Part shown: piece by piece, positions 34,128-43,142 of the stretch
How the letters are laid out: every line of letters starts with the position of its first letter
Numbering within the stretch: the stretch's first letter is position 1
Assembly (NCBI GenBank): GCA_035541875.1
Contig: DATKML010000029.1
Coordinates: 1 to 64,000 of the forward strand
Source: JAJPHI01 sp035541875
GTDB lineage: Bacteria > Desulfobacterota > Binatia > Binatales > Binataceae
DNA: 64,000 bases
Direction of reading: 5' to 3'
Made by a program: the position numbers and the translations under genes
Notes under the pieces: generated by a model
Database searches by the model: none
Told to the model about the DNA's origin: nothing
Seen by the model: the letters and a program-made list of their open reading frames with translations, nothing else

Positions 34128-35719
34128 AAGCCCAGTTAGTTCCAGACGTTCTGATGGCTGCCGTTGAGCAGTATCCCGCCCGTACCGCGATCGTGATGGG
34201 CGAGCGTGTAGTTACCTATGCCGAATTCGACGCGATGGCGACGAAGGTCGCGCGATCGCTCGTCCGCTACGGGGTCAGGCCCGGTGATCGCGTGGCACTC
34301 TGGATGCCCAAATCGATCGAGGCGATCGCGGCGATATGGGGAATCATGCGTGCGGGCGCGGCTTACGTCCCGCTGGACGCGACCGCTCCGGTTGCTCGTA
34401 TCGCCGGAATTATCTGCGATTGTGCGGCGAGTGGCTTGATAACCTCGGCCCGAAACCTCGCGATGCTGACGCCGATCCTCGCCGACGAGAATCCGCTGAG
34501 GGGTGTTTGGTTGCCCGAGGCGACCGCGTCGGAACTTCAGTGCGCAGCTCCGCTGATTACGGCCGATGAACTTGAAAGCGAAGACGCGCAGAGCTTTTCT
34601 GTCGCGCTCAAGCCTGGCTCCCTCGCGAATATCCAGTACACGTCGGGATCCACGGGTGCCCCAAAGGGTGTGATGGTGCCTCATCACGCGTTGCTCGAAC
34701 AGATGAATTGGACGCAGAACGTGTTTCATCTGACACCTGACGATCGCCTGAGCGGTCATACGCCGCTGCACTCAGCGATGGCGAGTTTCGATATCTTCAT
34801 GAGCGTGTTGGCGGGAGCGGCGCTCTATCCCGTGCCGCCGGCGCTCGCACTTTTCCCGCGTGAAGTGGCCAAGCTCTGGAGTGCAGAGAAGCTCTCCGTA
34901 TGGTTTGTCGTGCCGAGCGTGCTCTCGATGATGATCGATCAGGGAGGCTTCGACGGTAACGATTTTTCCTCCCTTCGGATCGTGGGTTTCGGAGGTGAGC
35001 GCGCAACCTACGACCGTATCCGCGAGATCGCTAATCGCCTTCCCCACGTCCGTCTTTTTACCAACTACAGTTGCACCGAGGCGAAAATACGTATCCTCCG
35101 AGAGCTGCCGCGGCCATTTGAAGAGATCGATCTTCGCCGCATCGGCCCTATCTCGGGGGCTTTCGAATTATTCGTCCTTGACGACGACGATCGTCCCGTC
35201 GGACCGGGCGAAGTCGGCAAGCTCTGGATAGTCGGATCGGTCCTGATGCTTGGCTACTGGGGTCGCCCCGAGGAGACGGCGCGGGCGCTGAGGGAAGTCG
35301 AGCCGGAGCCCGGTCGCAAGGTAAAGGGTTACTGCACCGGCGATCTCGTGCGGCGGCTTGAAGATGGCGGGCTCGAACTGGTTGGCCGAGCCGATCAGCA
35401 GATCAAGATTCGCGGAAATCGCGTTGAACCGAGCGAGATCGAGGCTGCTCTCACGCGTCGTCCCGAGGTCCAGGAGGCGCTTGTGTTTCCACAGCAGGAC
35501 GCGAAGCTCGGGCTGCGCGTGGTTGCTGTCGTTGTCGCTAAGGACGATGCGTCTATCGATCAAGCCATCTTGCGTCGGCACTGTGCGGAACTGCTGCCCG
35601 CCTACATGGTGCCGGCCGCCATCTACGTCCGCTCAGCCATCCCACGATTGAGCAACGGCAAAGTGGACCGGCGTGCTGCTCTGATCGATATTGAGGACGT
35701 TCAGACCGATGCAACTTAA
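34124..35719 (+). CDS. AMP-forming acyl-CoA/acyl-ACP ligase, adenylation-domain type
   Basis: ATG at 34124 overlaps the upstream stop (ATGA), giving 531 aa. The core motifs of ANL enzymes are all visible: A3 YTSGSTGAPKGVM, A5-like NYSCTEAK, A7 YCTGDLVRR, A8 GRADQQIKIRGNRVEPSEIE and A10 NGKVDRRAAL. It probably loads an acyl or amino acid onto the carrier protein encoded next to it. The combination is that of exosortase-associated acyl-CoA ligases (TIGR03098 type) or stand-alone NRPS A-domains. Confidence 0.85.
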   Translation: MKAQLVPDVLMAAVEQYPARTAIVMGERVVTYAEFDAMATKVARSLVRYGVRPGDRVALWMPKSIEAIAAIWGIMRAGAAYVPLDATAPVARIAGIICDCAASGLITSARNLAMLTPILADENPLRGVWLPEATASELQCAAPLITADELESEDAQSFSVALKPGSLANIQYTSGSTGAPKGVMVPHHALLEQMNWTQNVFHLTPDDRLSGHTPLHSAMASFDIFMSVLAGAALYPVPPALALFPREVAKLWSAEKLSVWFVVPSVLSMMIDQGGFDGNDFSSLRIVGFGGERATYDRIREIANRLPHVRLFTNYSCTEAKIRILRELPRPFEEIDLRRIGPISGAFELFVLDDDDRPVGPGEVGKLWIVGSVLMLGYWGRPEETARALREVEPEPGRKVKGYCTGDLVRRLEDGGLELVGRADQQIKIRGNRVEPSEIEAALTRRPEVQEALVFPQQDAKLGLRVVAVVVAKDDASIDQAILRRHCAELLPAYMVPAAIYVRSAIPRLSNGKVDRRAALIDIEDVQTDAT

Positions 35720-35975
35720 CGCGGTTCAAGAAGAGATACGGAACTTTCTCCTGAGCAGCGTTCCGGCTGCGGCGCAGCTTCAGGATTTATCGATAGACGA
35801 TCCACTCCTGGAGCTTGGCGTGTTCGATTCGTCCGCGATGGTCGAGACGGTGGTCTTCTGCGAACAGCATTTCGATATCGAGATACCGAGCGAAGAACTC
35901 AAACCGGGATCTTTCGCTTCTATCCGTGCGATAAGCGAGATGGTGCTGCGCGCGCTGGATCGTCTCAGCGCATAA
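35709..35975 (+). CDS. Acyl/peptidyl carrier protein
   Basis: ATG at 35709 gives 88 aa, overlapping the ligase end by 11 bp. LLELGVFDSSAMVETVVF contains the phosphopantetheine-attachment Ser in the DS context, and the rest folds as a four-helix carrier protein (FDIEIPSEEL). It is the obvious acceptor for the upstream ligase's product. Its 3' end overlaps the convergent gene by 11 bp. Confidence 0.88.
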   Translation: MQLNAVQEEIRNFLLSSVPAAAQLQDLSIDDPLLELGVFDSSAMVETVVFCEQHFDIEIPSEELKPGSFASIRAISEMVLRALDRLSA

Positions 35976-36753
35976 GCCCGGCCACGAGGCGATCGACAAT
36001 TCCGCTCGGAGCCGCGGTTGGAACACTCTGCGGGATCCGCTCAATCAGGGCTTCACTTATCGCCACCAGATGCTCAATGGTCGCCCAATTGGGCTGAGCG
36101 ACCAGACCCGCCTCGGCGTGGAAGCCGAATGGATCGCGCCAAAAAAGTGTCGAATGAACCGCAACGCCGCTGGTGGGCCAATTTATGATGCTATCGGCCA
36201 AGGCTGGATCGACCGGCTTCTTCTGGCTTTTGTCCGGCATCGTCAAGACGCGATAAGCCTTATCGAACGCCGCGTTGCCGCTCGCAACTTCCTGCGCCTC
36301 TTCAAAAAACTTCAAGACACCGGCAGCCGTTCCGCTGAAGGCAGCTATCTTTGAAGGGCTGTGCGAAGAAAGCGCTACGTTCTTCCCACCTATCGAACCG
36401 GAAACCCGCAAGCGCGTATCGATACTGTCGCGCAGCGCTATAGCGACGTTAGTTTCCCCGGCCAATGAGGGAAAGCGCTGATGGAGACCGACGGACCATC
36501 CTCGGTTACTCGCGCCAGAGCCTTTGGTCGTAAGGATCCACTTGATACCGCTTGCAGTTTGTCCCTCGATACGAACGTCGGTCGGACTCCCGGTCCATTG
36601 ACGTTTGTGGAACGTCCATCGGCGCTGTTCAGCATGCTGCCGTATTTCGCGGACGAAGCGCCGCTGACTCCGCGTCAGGAGTCTATAGAGGCCGACAGGA
36701 AGGCCTATCACGACCAGAAACATCCCCCATACGAGCGGTAGTGTGTACGGCAT
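35965..36753 (-). CDS. Membrane-anchored protein, function unknown
   Basis: This 262-aa protein has one N-terminal transmembrane helix (LPLVWGMFLVVIGLPVGLYRLL) and a large soluble part with repeated mixed beta and alpha content. No family is recognised. The position of the helix, with a positive flank after it, suggests that the bulk lies on the cytoplasmic side. Confidence 0.7.
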   Translation of the reverse strand: MPYTLPLVWGMFLVVIGLPVGLYRLLTRSQRRFVREIRQHAEQRRWTFHKRQWTGSPTDVRIEGQTASGIKWILTTKGSGASNRGWSVGLHQRFPSLAGETNVAIALRDSIDTRLRVSGSIGGKNVALSSHSPSKIAAFSGTAAGVLKFFEEAQEVASGNAAFDKAYRVLTMPDKSQKKPVDPALADSIINWPTSGVAVHSTLFWRDPFGFHAEAGLVAQPNWATIEHLVAISEALIERIPQSVPTAAPSGIVDRLVAGLMR

Positions 36754-36850
36754 CGCAGATAGCCTCTCGTCGAGAAGAGGCTATCAATCGGACCGAGTTA
36801 GGTCGTCGAGGAAAAAACGAAAAGAGGGCGGAGTTATCGCGCGGAAATCG

Positions 36851-37792
36851 TTAGCGCCAATCGTCGAGTAGATAGACGCCGGGACGGTTGTAACCCGGAT
36901 CATGATCGCGGTGCATCGCTACGCCAAGGATGTCGGTGCGGAACCGACGCGCGACCATCGTGCGATAAGCTTCGTGGCGGGCCGTATTTACTCCGGCAAC
37001 AAAGCGCTTGACGCCGCGACTGGCGCCGAATTGGCAGGATGCATCGAGGAGCCGCTCGAAGTTACTCGCTGCATCCACTCCCGGTCGCACTGCGGCAAAC
37101 TTCGCAAAGCACACGCCGCCGCCGGCCTCGGTCCTTGCGCCAACGTGGCAGACTGCGAAGGCTACGATCTTGGAGTTGTCTGTCAGCAGGATTGTATCGC
37201 CGAGCCGTTGCTTATCGACCGATCCAATATCGATAGCGACGTCGAGGCCCTCATAGATCTGATTCGTCAGTTCGCGGCAAGCCGCAATCATCTCTTGTTT
37301 TTGGCTCGCTGGCAGCTTGGAAAGCTCGATGTAAGTTGCCCCTTGTTGGGAAGAGCTGGTGGCCAGCGACATCACCGGAGTCAGAAAGCGGGACCAGAAG
37401 CCAAACTTCTGATAGAGAGCCGCATGCTTGGGACTGTAGCTGAAGGTGAACAGACCGGTATGGCGACACCCCCACTTCGCGAAGAGATCCATCGTTGGTT
37501 CGAGCAGTCGCTGTGCGACCTTTTGCTCCCAGAATCGAGGATCGACGGAAAGCGGACCGAAGAAACCGACGCTTCCCCAGTTAGTAGCGAAGTTTGAACC
37601 GACCAGCTTGCCATCGCCGGTCGCGACGAAAGCCGCACTAGGATCGGCTTTGAAACGCGTTCGGGCAACATCGCTATCACCGAACATGGCCATCGGATCC
37701 GGCAATCCGATAAACGTTCCGAAGGCGAGACGGAGGATACGATCGACTTCGACAAGATCCTCCGGCTGCATCGGGCGAGTGGCGATTTCCAT
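36851..37792 (-). CDS. GNAT-family N-acetyltransferase
   Basis: This 313-aa protein contains two GNAT-like halves. The first has ATRPMQPEDLVEVDRILRLAFG, then FFGPLSVDPRFWEQKVAQRLLE, the CoA-binding motif region, and YQKFGFW. The second half (about 165-313) is weaker (VCHVGA.., FERLLDASCQFGA). Such proteins acetylate amines from acetyl-CoA; the substrate is unknown. Confidence 0.82.
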   Translation of the reverse strand: MEIATRPMQPEDLVEVDRILRLAFGTFIGLPDPMAMFGDSDVARTRFKADPSAAFVATGDGKLVGSNFATNWGSVGFFGPLSVDPRFWEQKVAQRLLEPTMDLFAKWGCRHTGLFTFSYSPKHAALYQKFGFWSRFLTPVMSLATSSSQQGATYIELSKLPASQKQEMIAACRELTNQIYEGLDVAIDIGSVDKQRLGDTILLTDNSKIVAFAVCHVGARTEAGGGVCFAKFAAVRPGVDAASNFERLLDASCQFGASRGVKRFVAGVNTARHEAYRTMVARRFRTDILGVAMHRDHDPGYNRPGVYLLDDWR

Positions 37793-37914
37793 CGGCTATC
37801 TCGTTAGAACCTTTTCAGTACTGCGAGCAGAGTGAGGATTACTCGAAGCTTTCGCGTAGGCGAACGGCAGCGAGCGGCGACGTAAAATCGCCGCTCGCTG
37901 CAATCAATGAATTG

Positions 37915-38343
37915 TTAGGCGGCGGGGCGGAATTTCACGAGCGTCACCTCGGGTGTGACGTCATCGAAGACTACCTCGACGCGCTGATCGATTTTTACTT
38001 GCGCCGGCGGACAATCGACGATGTTCGTGAGTATCCTCAGGCCCTCGTCTATTTCGACCCACGCGAGGACATAGGGCAGTGCATCGCGGAAACCGGCGGC
38101 GCCGTTCTGATTCGTTACGGTGAAAGTGTAGATCTTGCCCTTGCCGCTGCACTTCACCCATTCAGTGTTGGAAGACATGCAGTTGGTGCATAGCGCGCGC
38201 GGATGGTGGCGCAGATCGCCGCAATCGCGGCACTTCTGGATGTATAGTTCGTGACGCTTGGCGGCCTCCCACCAGGGGCGGTTTTCTTCGTCGATATGAG
38301 GGAGCGGTTTCGCGTAACGCTTCTTATCTTTTTCGTCAGCCAT
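37915..38343 (-). CDS. DUF35 OB-fold/Zn-ribbon protein, thiolase partner
   Basis: This 142-aa protein has a rubredoxin-like zinc ribbon with CRDCG and CTNC at about residues 38-41 and 52-55, followed by an OB-fold. Such proteins bind and regulate thiolases or HMG-CoA synthases. It lies 9 bases after the stop of the thiolase gene, as expected for this partner pair. It has known homologues in steroid side-chain degradation systems. Confidence 0.9.
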   Translation of the reverse strand: MADEKDKKRYAKPLPHIDEENRPWWEAAKRHELYIQKCRDCGDLRHHPRALCTNCMSSNTEWVKCSGKGKIYTFTVTNQNGAAGFRDALPYVLAWVEIDEGLRILTNIVDCPPAQVKIDQRVEVVFDDVTPEVTLVKFRPAA

Positions 38344-38352
38344 GGCTGTTAC

Positions 38353-39513
38353 TCACTGGTTGCTGAGAATCAAAGTTGCGCCGGAGTGACGGGTGCCGAG
38401 TTCGCCGCCGGTGCCGTGGCATAGGGCGATCTGGCAATCCTTGACCTGACGCGGACCACATTCGCCGCGGAGCTGCTTCACCGCCTCGATTACGAGGAAC
38501 ATCCCGCGCATCCCCGGATGATTCGATGACAGTCCACCACCGTCGGTGTTGATTGGGAGTTCGCCGTCGTAGCGAAGGCGTCCGCCGGTCACGAAGGAGC
38601 CACCCTCGCCACGTTTGCAGAAGCCGAGATTTTCGAGCGTCGTCAGGACGGTGATCGTGAACGAATCGTAGATCATCGCCATGTCGATATCTTTATGAGT
38701 GACGCCGGCGCGCTCGAACGCGAGCTTGCCCGACTGATGGGCCGCGATTTCGAGGAAATCGCGCTGTCCGCGAGCCGCATGACGCGCGGTCTCGCCGGTG
38801 CCGAGAATATACGCTGGCTTTTTCTTTAGATCCTTCGCGCGTTCCGCAGAGGTGACGACCAACGCGCCACCGCCGTCGCTGATGATGCAGCAATCGAGCA
38901 GATGAAGCGGCGACGAGATGATACGCGAGGAGAGCACGTCATCGACCGTAATCGGATCGCGGTACTTGGCGGCCGGATTCATCGACGCATGATGGCGCAT
39001 CGTCACCGCGATCTCGGCCAGTTGCTCTGACGTGGTGCCATATTCATGCATGTGCCGCTGCGCGACCAACCCGTAAGCACCCACCGTGGTCGGGCCGTAA
39101 GGAAATTCGTATTGATGGCAGGGGTCACCACCACCCAGTCCACCGCCAGTGCCGATCGCGAACCGGCCCGACGCAGCGGTTGAGCCGTAAACGATCACGG
39201 CTACATCGCAGAGGCCGGCGTGAATCGCGGCTGCGGCGTGGGCAGTGTGGGCTACGAAGGACGAGCCGCCCATGTTGGTGCCGTCCAGGTAATTGGGGGT
39301 GAGGTTCAAGTAGTCGCAGAGACCGACGATACCCATCATGCTCATCCCGATACCGGCCGAGAAGATGCCGTCGACGTCTTTGATCGTGAGACCACAATCG
39401 GCGAGCGCACCCCGGATGCTCTCGGCCATGATCTGATGCATGCTCTTGTCCGGGGCGAAACGTGTTGGATGTTCGTAAACGCCGGCGACGGCGGTTTTGC
39501 GGCTGAGACTCAT
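38353..39513 (-). CDS. Thiolase-family protein (SCP2/lipid-transfer type acetyl-CoA acetyltransferase)
   Basis: This 386-aa thiolase-fold protein has the family's N-terminal half (GLCDYLNLTPNYLDGTNMGGSSFVAHTAHAAAAIHAGLCDVAVIVYGSTA). The place where classic thiolases have a nucleophilic Cys reads NMGGSSF, so catalysis may be lyase-like (compare Ltp2-type retro-aldolases) rather than Claisen. CHGTGGELG near the C-terminus provides the second catalytic Cys/His region. It works with the DUF35 protein downstream. Confidence 0.85.
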   Translation of the reverse strand: MSLSRKTAVAGVYEHPTRFAPDKSMHQIMAESIRGALADCGLTIKDVDGIFSAGIGMSMMGIVGLCDYLNLTPNYLDGTNMGGSSFVAHTAHAAAAIHAGLCDVAVIVYGSTAASGRFAIGTGGGLGGGDPCHQYEFPYGPTTVGAYGLVAQRHMHEYGTTSEQLAEIAVTMRHHASMNPAAKYRDPITVDDVLSSRIISSPLHLLDCCIISDGGGALVVTSAERAKDLKKKPAYILGTGETARHAARGQRDFLEIAAHQSGKLAFERAGVTHKDIDMAMIYDSFTITVLTTLENLGFCKRGEGGSFVTGGRLRYDGELPINTDGGGLSSNHPGMRGMFLVIEAVKQLRGECGPRQVKDCQIALCHGTGGELGTRHSGATLILSNQ

Positions 39514-39528
39514 GCCAGCGCTCCCTCT

Positions 39529-40344
39529 CTATTTCAGTTCGCTCAGGAATTTTTCCAGCGCCGCGTTAACAGCAGCCGGTTGTTCAGAAGTGACGTAATG
39601 CCCAGCGTCAGCAATCTTCTCGAGCCGCGATCCTTTGATCTGGCTGACGAGATGTTCCGACATCGCGGGCGGCGTAACGTCGTCGTCGGCTCCCGCGATG
39701 ATCAACGTGGGCTTGTCGATACGGCCGACCTGATCGCGCAGGTCAACGTTGTTGCAGGCGACCATATCGCCCCATCGCGTGCGCGGATCGGTACGGATCT
39801 GCTCCCCCCATCCTTCACGAATAATCTCCTGACGTTCCGCAATCGTCTTGGGCGAGTAACCACCGTTGGTGAACGGCTGACCCGTCCGGCCCATCGTGAC
39901 GTTGCGCCAGGTCTGGATCAGTTCCGGGGCGAGATTGAACTTCGCCGATGTGGCGATCAGACCTAGCGCCTGGACTTTCGCCGGATGCCGCAACGCGAGG
40001 TCCATCGCAACCGCACCACCCATCGAACGGCCGACCACGACCGCCGACTTGATTTTGAGCGTATCCATGAAGGCAGCAACGAAGTCAGCGTAGGCCTGCA
40101 CCGAGGGCAGGGCCTCAACGCCGGAGCTGCGTCCATGGCCGGGAAGATCGAGCGCGATAGGGCTGTGGGCCTTACCCAAGTGGTCATATTGATAGTGCCA
40201 CGAATGGCCGTTCGAACCGGCCGCGTGGATAAAGACGATGGTGCGACCACGCGACAGATCGGGCACAACGTCGGGCAGCGTGGTTGCGCCGACGTAGTAA
40301 TAGTAGGTCGCGAATCCGCTGACCTGCGCGTACTTGGTGGGCAT
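39529..40344 (-). CDS. Alpha/beta hydrolase
   Basis: ATG at 40344 lies 12 bases after GGAG; a TTG at 40356 would add four residues but stands directly against the GGAG. The 271-aa protein has IFIHAAGSNGHSWHYQ (oxyanion His), elbow GRSMGG with Ser, Asp in IIAGADDDVTP and His in DAGHYV. The triad is complete. It begins 15 bases upstream of the thiolase start and forms an operon with it. Confidence 0.88.
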   Translation of the reverse strand: MPTKYAQVSGFATYYYYVGATTLPDVVPDLSRGRTIVFIHAAGSNGHSWHYQYDHLGKAHSPIALDLPGHGRSSGVEALPSVQAYADFVAAFMDTLKIKSAVVVGRSMGGAVAMDLALRHPAKVQALGLIATSAKFNLAPELIQTWRNVTMGRTGQPFTNGGYSPKTIAERQEIIREGWGEQIRTDPRTRWGDMVACNNVDLRDQVGRIDKPTLIIAGADDDVTPPAMSEHLVSQIKGSRLEKIADAGHYVTSEQPAAVNAALEKFLSELK

Positions 40345-40480
40345 CTGGAAATTCAACTCCGTAGCAAAGCTGAACGTTAGCTACGTGGTTTGCCGTCACA
40401 TTGTCAAACGCAACGGGGACGACCCGAAGCACACACTGAAAAATGGAGAATTTGAGGAGGTGGTTGAGGAGTTGAGGTGG

Positions 40481-40699
40481 TTAGGTACGCTTGCGACGAC
40501 CGCGCAACGCCGGCGGCGGGAACTTGGAAGCTTGAGCCAGTTCCCACTGCTCGATCGCGCTGCGATTGAAACGCCAGTTGCTGCCGACCCGGAAGCCAGG
40601 AAGACGGCCTTGGCGAAGGAGGCGATAGATCGTTGTGGGATGGACGCGGAGGTAGTCCGACAATTCCTTGATGGTGAAGACTTCTTCCTGTGTCGCCAT
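40481..40699 (-). CDS. Excisionase/MerR-like helix-turn-helix DNA-binding protein
   Basis: This 72-aa HTH_17 protein has FTIKELSDYLRVHPTTIYRLLRQGRLPGFRVGSNWRF, the typical excisionase-like winged helix, and a basic tail. It is a short DNA-binding regulator; no integrase or phage gene is nearby, so a regulatory role is more likely than excision. Confidence 0.85.
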   Translation of the reverse strand: MATQEEVFTIKELSDYLRVHPTTIYRLLRQGRLPGFRVGSNWRFNRSAIEQWELAQASKFPPPALRGRRKRT

Positions 40700-41126
40700 A
40701 ACGCAGTCGCAGCTCCCAGACCCTCGACTAAAAGCGGTCGCGAACCCCGCCTTTATCGACTTGGAAAGCTTATCCTCTCCGGTGGATTATGACCAGCCAT
40801 AAACACGCTCAAGAGCATTTGCTTATCACAAATTTCTGCAAATCAGCGAATCTCGGCGCTACCCGCCTTAGCGGGTCTTAGGTATAGCAATGAGATGTTT
40901 AAGAGGATTTAGATTAGTAGATTTATACCGTTATATGTCGACTAATGTTGTTTTAATTAAACATGTCGCAATTCCGCCGATCGGCATCAAAGGTACCCTT
41001 AGATAGCTTCGCGAGGAGCCTCTAAGAAAAAAAATTTCTCTTACTTTGGCCCGGTCGCTTTCTGCGATGCGAATTGGTGGCTGGATCGGCGATGTGCTAT
41101 GCAACGGCAAAAAGGAGATCTCCGCG
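40700..41126. other. AT-rich intergenic region before the catabolic operon
   Basis: No gene is seen. 40880-41040 is AT-rich and could contain the promoter of the operon that starts at 41127. AAAGGAG (41111-41117) is the ribosome-binding site of the first gene. Confidence 0.5.
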
Positions 41127-41522
41127 ATGAGCGCGACAGAAAACAAGCGATTGGTTGAGGATGCGTTCGCGAAATGGGCGCGCGGTGACGGCGGCGCATT
41201 TATGTCGATGCTGGCGGATGACGTGCGCTGGACCGTAATCGGGAGCACGCCAGTGTCGCGTACCTATACGAGTCGGCAGGCTTTTCTCGATGGTGCGGTT
41301 GGTCCGCTAAGCAGCAAACTGATCGGCGGAATTCAGCCGACGGTGCGCGATATCCTAGCCGACGGCGAGAAGATCGCGTTGCAGTGGGAAGGACGCGCGA
41401 CCGGGAAGAACGGCACGATTTACCATCAGACCTATTGCTGGGTGATGCGGTTCGAGAATGGCAAAGTGAAGGAAGGCACGGCCTATCTCGATACAGAACT
41501 AATCTCACAACTCTGGAAGTAA
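41127..41522 (+). CDS. SnoaL/NTF2-like protein
   Basis: This 131-aa protein has an NTF2/SnoaL fold (KRLVEDAFAKWARGDGGAFMSMLADDVRWTVIG, later ALQWEGRATGKNGTIY). ATG at 41127, with AAAGGAG in front, is preferred to an upstream start at 41046. These proteins are isomerases, cyclases or binding proteins in ring-degradation clusters. The next gene follows after 4 bases. Confidence 0.88.
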   Translation: MSATENKRLVEDAFAKWARGDGGAFMSMLADDVRWTVIGSTPVSRTYTSRQAFLDGAVGPLSSKLIGGIQPTVRDILADGEKIALQWEGRATGKNGTIYHQTYCWVMRFENGKVKEGTAYLDTELISQLWK

Positions 41523-41526
41523 GCCG

Positions 41527-42303
41527 ATGCGCACCAACAAACTGCGAGCGACACTGAAGTCGGGCGGTCTCGCGCTGGGGACGATTCTGTGGGAGACGCG
41601 GGCGCGTGGCGTGATGCATACACTGGCGCAGGCCGGGATGGATTTCGTCTTTATCTGCACCGAGCATTCCGCCTACAACCTCGAGACGGTCGTCGATATG
41701 GTCGCGTATGCACATGCGGCCGGGCTCACTCCTGTCGTGCGCGTCCCTGATCTGCAGTACGAGCACGTGACGCGTCTGCTCGACGCCGGATGTCAGAGCT
41801 TGATCGCACCGCATTTTCGCACCGGTGAAGAGGCGCGGCGGTACGTCGAGTACGCAAAGTACCATCCCGAGGGGCGGCGTGGGATGGCGATCATGAACAA
41901 CGCCGGCGTCGAATATGAGAGCGTCGATACGCGGACGGCGATGGCCCATGCGAATGCCAACACGTTGCTGGCGGTCGTAATCGAGACGCGCGAAGCGATC
42001 GAGAACGCCGAATATATCCTGATACCGGGGATAGACGTTGTGCTGGTGGGTCATCAGGACCTTTCGCAGAGTCTCGGCGTGCCCGGTGAGTTCGGTCATC
42101 CCAAGGTGCGTGAGGCCGCCGCGCGCGTTAATGCGATCTGCAAGGAGCGCGGAATTGCCACTGCCGGGGCGATCAATCAGCCGGAGAACGCCGAAGCGGT
42201 AATCAAGAGCGGGGCGCAATTTCTGCTCTACGGCACCGATCTGCTGCTGATGCGGCGGGAGGCCGAGCGCGCAGCCAAGGCGGTCGCACCGTTTCGCAAA
42301 TAA
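41527..42303 (+). CDS. HpcH/HpaI-type aldolase
   Basis: This 258-aa TIM-barrel class II aldolase includes RATLKSGGLALGTILWETRA, FVFICTEHSAYN and EARRYVEYAKYHPEGRRG, close to the 2,4-dihydroxyhept-2-ene-1,7-dioate aldolase family. It probably cleaves a 4-hydroxy-2-oxo acid to pyruvate or another 2-oxo acid plus an aldehyde. It follows the SnoaL-like gene at a distance of 4 bp. Confidence 0.88.
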   Translation: MRTNKLRATLKSGGLALGTILWETRARGVMHTLAQAGMDFVFICTEHSAYNLETVVDMVAYAHAAGLTPVVRVPDLQYEHVTRLLDAGCQSLIAPHFRTGEEARRYVEYAKYHPEGRRGMAIMNNAGVEYESVDTRTAMAHANANTLLAVVIETREAIENAEYILIPGIDVVLVGHQDLSQSLGVPGEFGHPKVREAAARVNAICKERGIATAGAINQPENAEAVIKSGAQFLLYGTDLLLMRREAERAAKAVAPFRK

Positions 42304-42363
42304 ATCATCAACGCACAGAGAACGAGCCTGCAATCCGCGGGACTCAGCAAATTGGAGAGAACA

Positions 42364-43128
42364 ATGGCAGGAATTCTGGAAGGCAAAGTTGCACTGATCA
42401 CGGGTGCGGGTTCGGGTATCGGTCGCGCGACGGCGAAAATCTTCGCGCGTGAAGGCGCGAAAATCGTCCTGGCGGATATCGTTGCTGATGCGGCGCAAGA
42501 GACGCTGAACGAAGTGAAGAAGCTCGGCGCGCAGGGTATCTGTATCAAGGCTGACGTGGCCAATTGGACCGATGTCGAGGGCTTGGTCGCCAAGACGGTC
42601 GAGACTTACGGCCGCCTCGATTGTGCTTTCAATAACGCTGGTATCGAAGGCCAACCCGCGCTGACCCACAAGTGCACCGAAGAGAATTGGAATCGCGTGA
42701 TAGCGATCAATCTGACCGGCGTGTGGCATTGCATGAAGGCCGAAATAGCACAGCTTCTGAAGCAGGGCGGTGGCGGTGCGATCGTGAATACGTCGTCGGT
42801 CGCGGGTATTGCCGGATCGGTCGGTGGACCTGCCTATGTAGCTTCAAAGCACGGAGTCGCAGGGCTGACACGCGCAGCCTCGATGGAGTACGGCAAGCAC
42901 AACATCCGTATCAATGCGGTATGCCCCGGTCCGATTCGCACCCCGATGCTCGGTCGAATCATGGAGCACACGAAGGGTGGCGAGCAGGGTTTCGCACGGT
43001 CAGAGCCGCTCCGTCGTTTGGGTGAGCCGGACGAGATCGGCGAAGCGGTGGCGTGGCTCTGCTCCGAGCGCGCATCGTACGTGACCGGATTGCCGATGCC
43101 GGTCGATGGCGGCTACTTCGCGCAATAA
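42364..43128 (+). CDS. Short-chain dehydrogenase/reductase
   Basis: ATG at 42364 is preceded by GGAGAGA (10 bases upstream), giving 254 aa. The Rossmann motif TGAGSGIG follows at residues 14-21, NNAG marks the central strand, and the Ser-Tyr-Lys triad lies in NTSSVAGIAGSVGGPAYVASK. It is a classical SDR that oxidises or reduces alcohols with NAD(P). It is the third gene of the operon. Confidence 0.93.
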   Translation: MAGILEGKVALITGAGSGIGRATAKIFAREGAKIVLADIVADAAQETLNEVKKLGAQGICIKADVANWTDVEGLVAKTVETYGRLDCAFNNAGIEGQPALTHKCTEENWNRVIAINLTGVWHCMKAEIAQLLKQGGGGAIVNTSSVAGIAGSVGGPAYVASKHGVAGLTRAASMEYGKHNIRINAVCPGPIRTPMLGRIMEHTKGGEQGFARSEPLRRLGEPDEIGEAVAWLCSERASYVTGLPMPVDGGYFAQ

Positions 43129-43142
43129 CAAAGCGGAGAGCG

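Noticed and set aside
40481..40699. Mobile element or prophage marked by the excisionase-like gene
   Set aside because: No integrase, transposase, att-like repeat or phage gene was found nearby; HTH_17 proteins are also ordinary regulators.
41200..42729. Minus-strand frame of 509 codons over the SnoaL, aldolase and SDR genes
   Set aside because: It covers three well-supported plus-strand genes and has no protein motif; it is a high-GC shadow.
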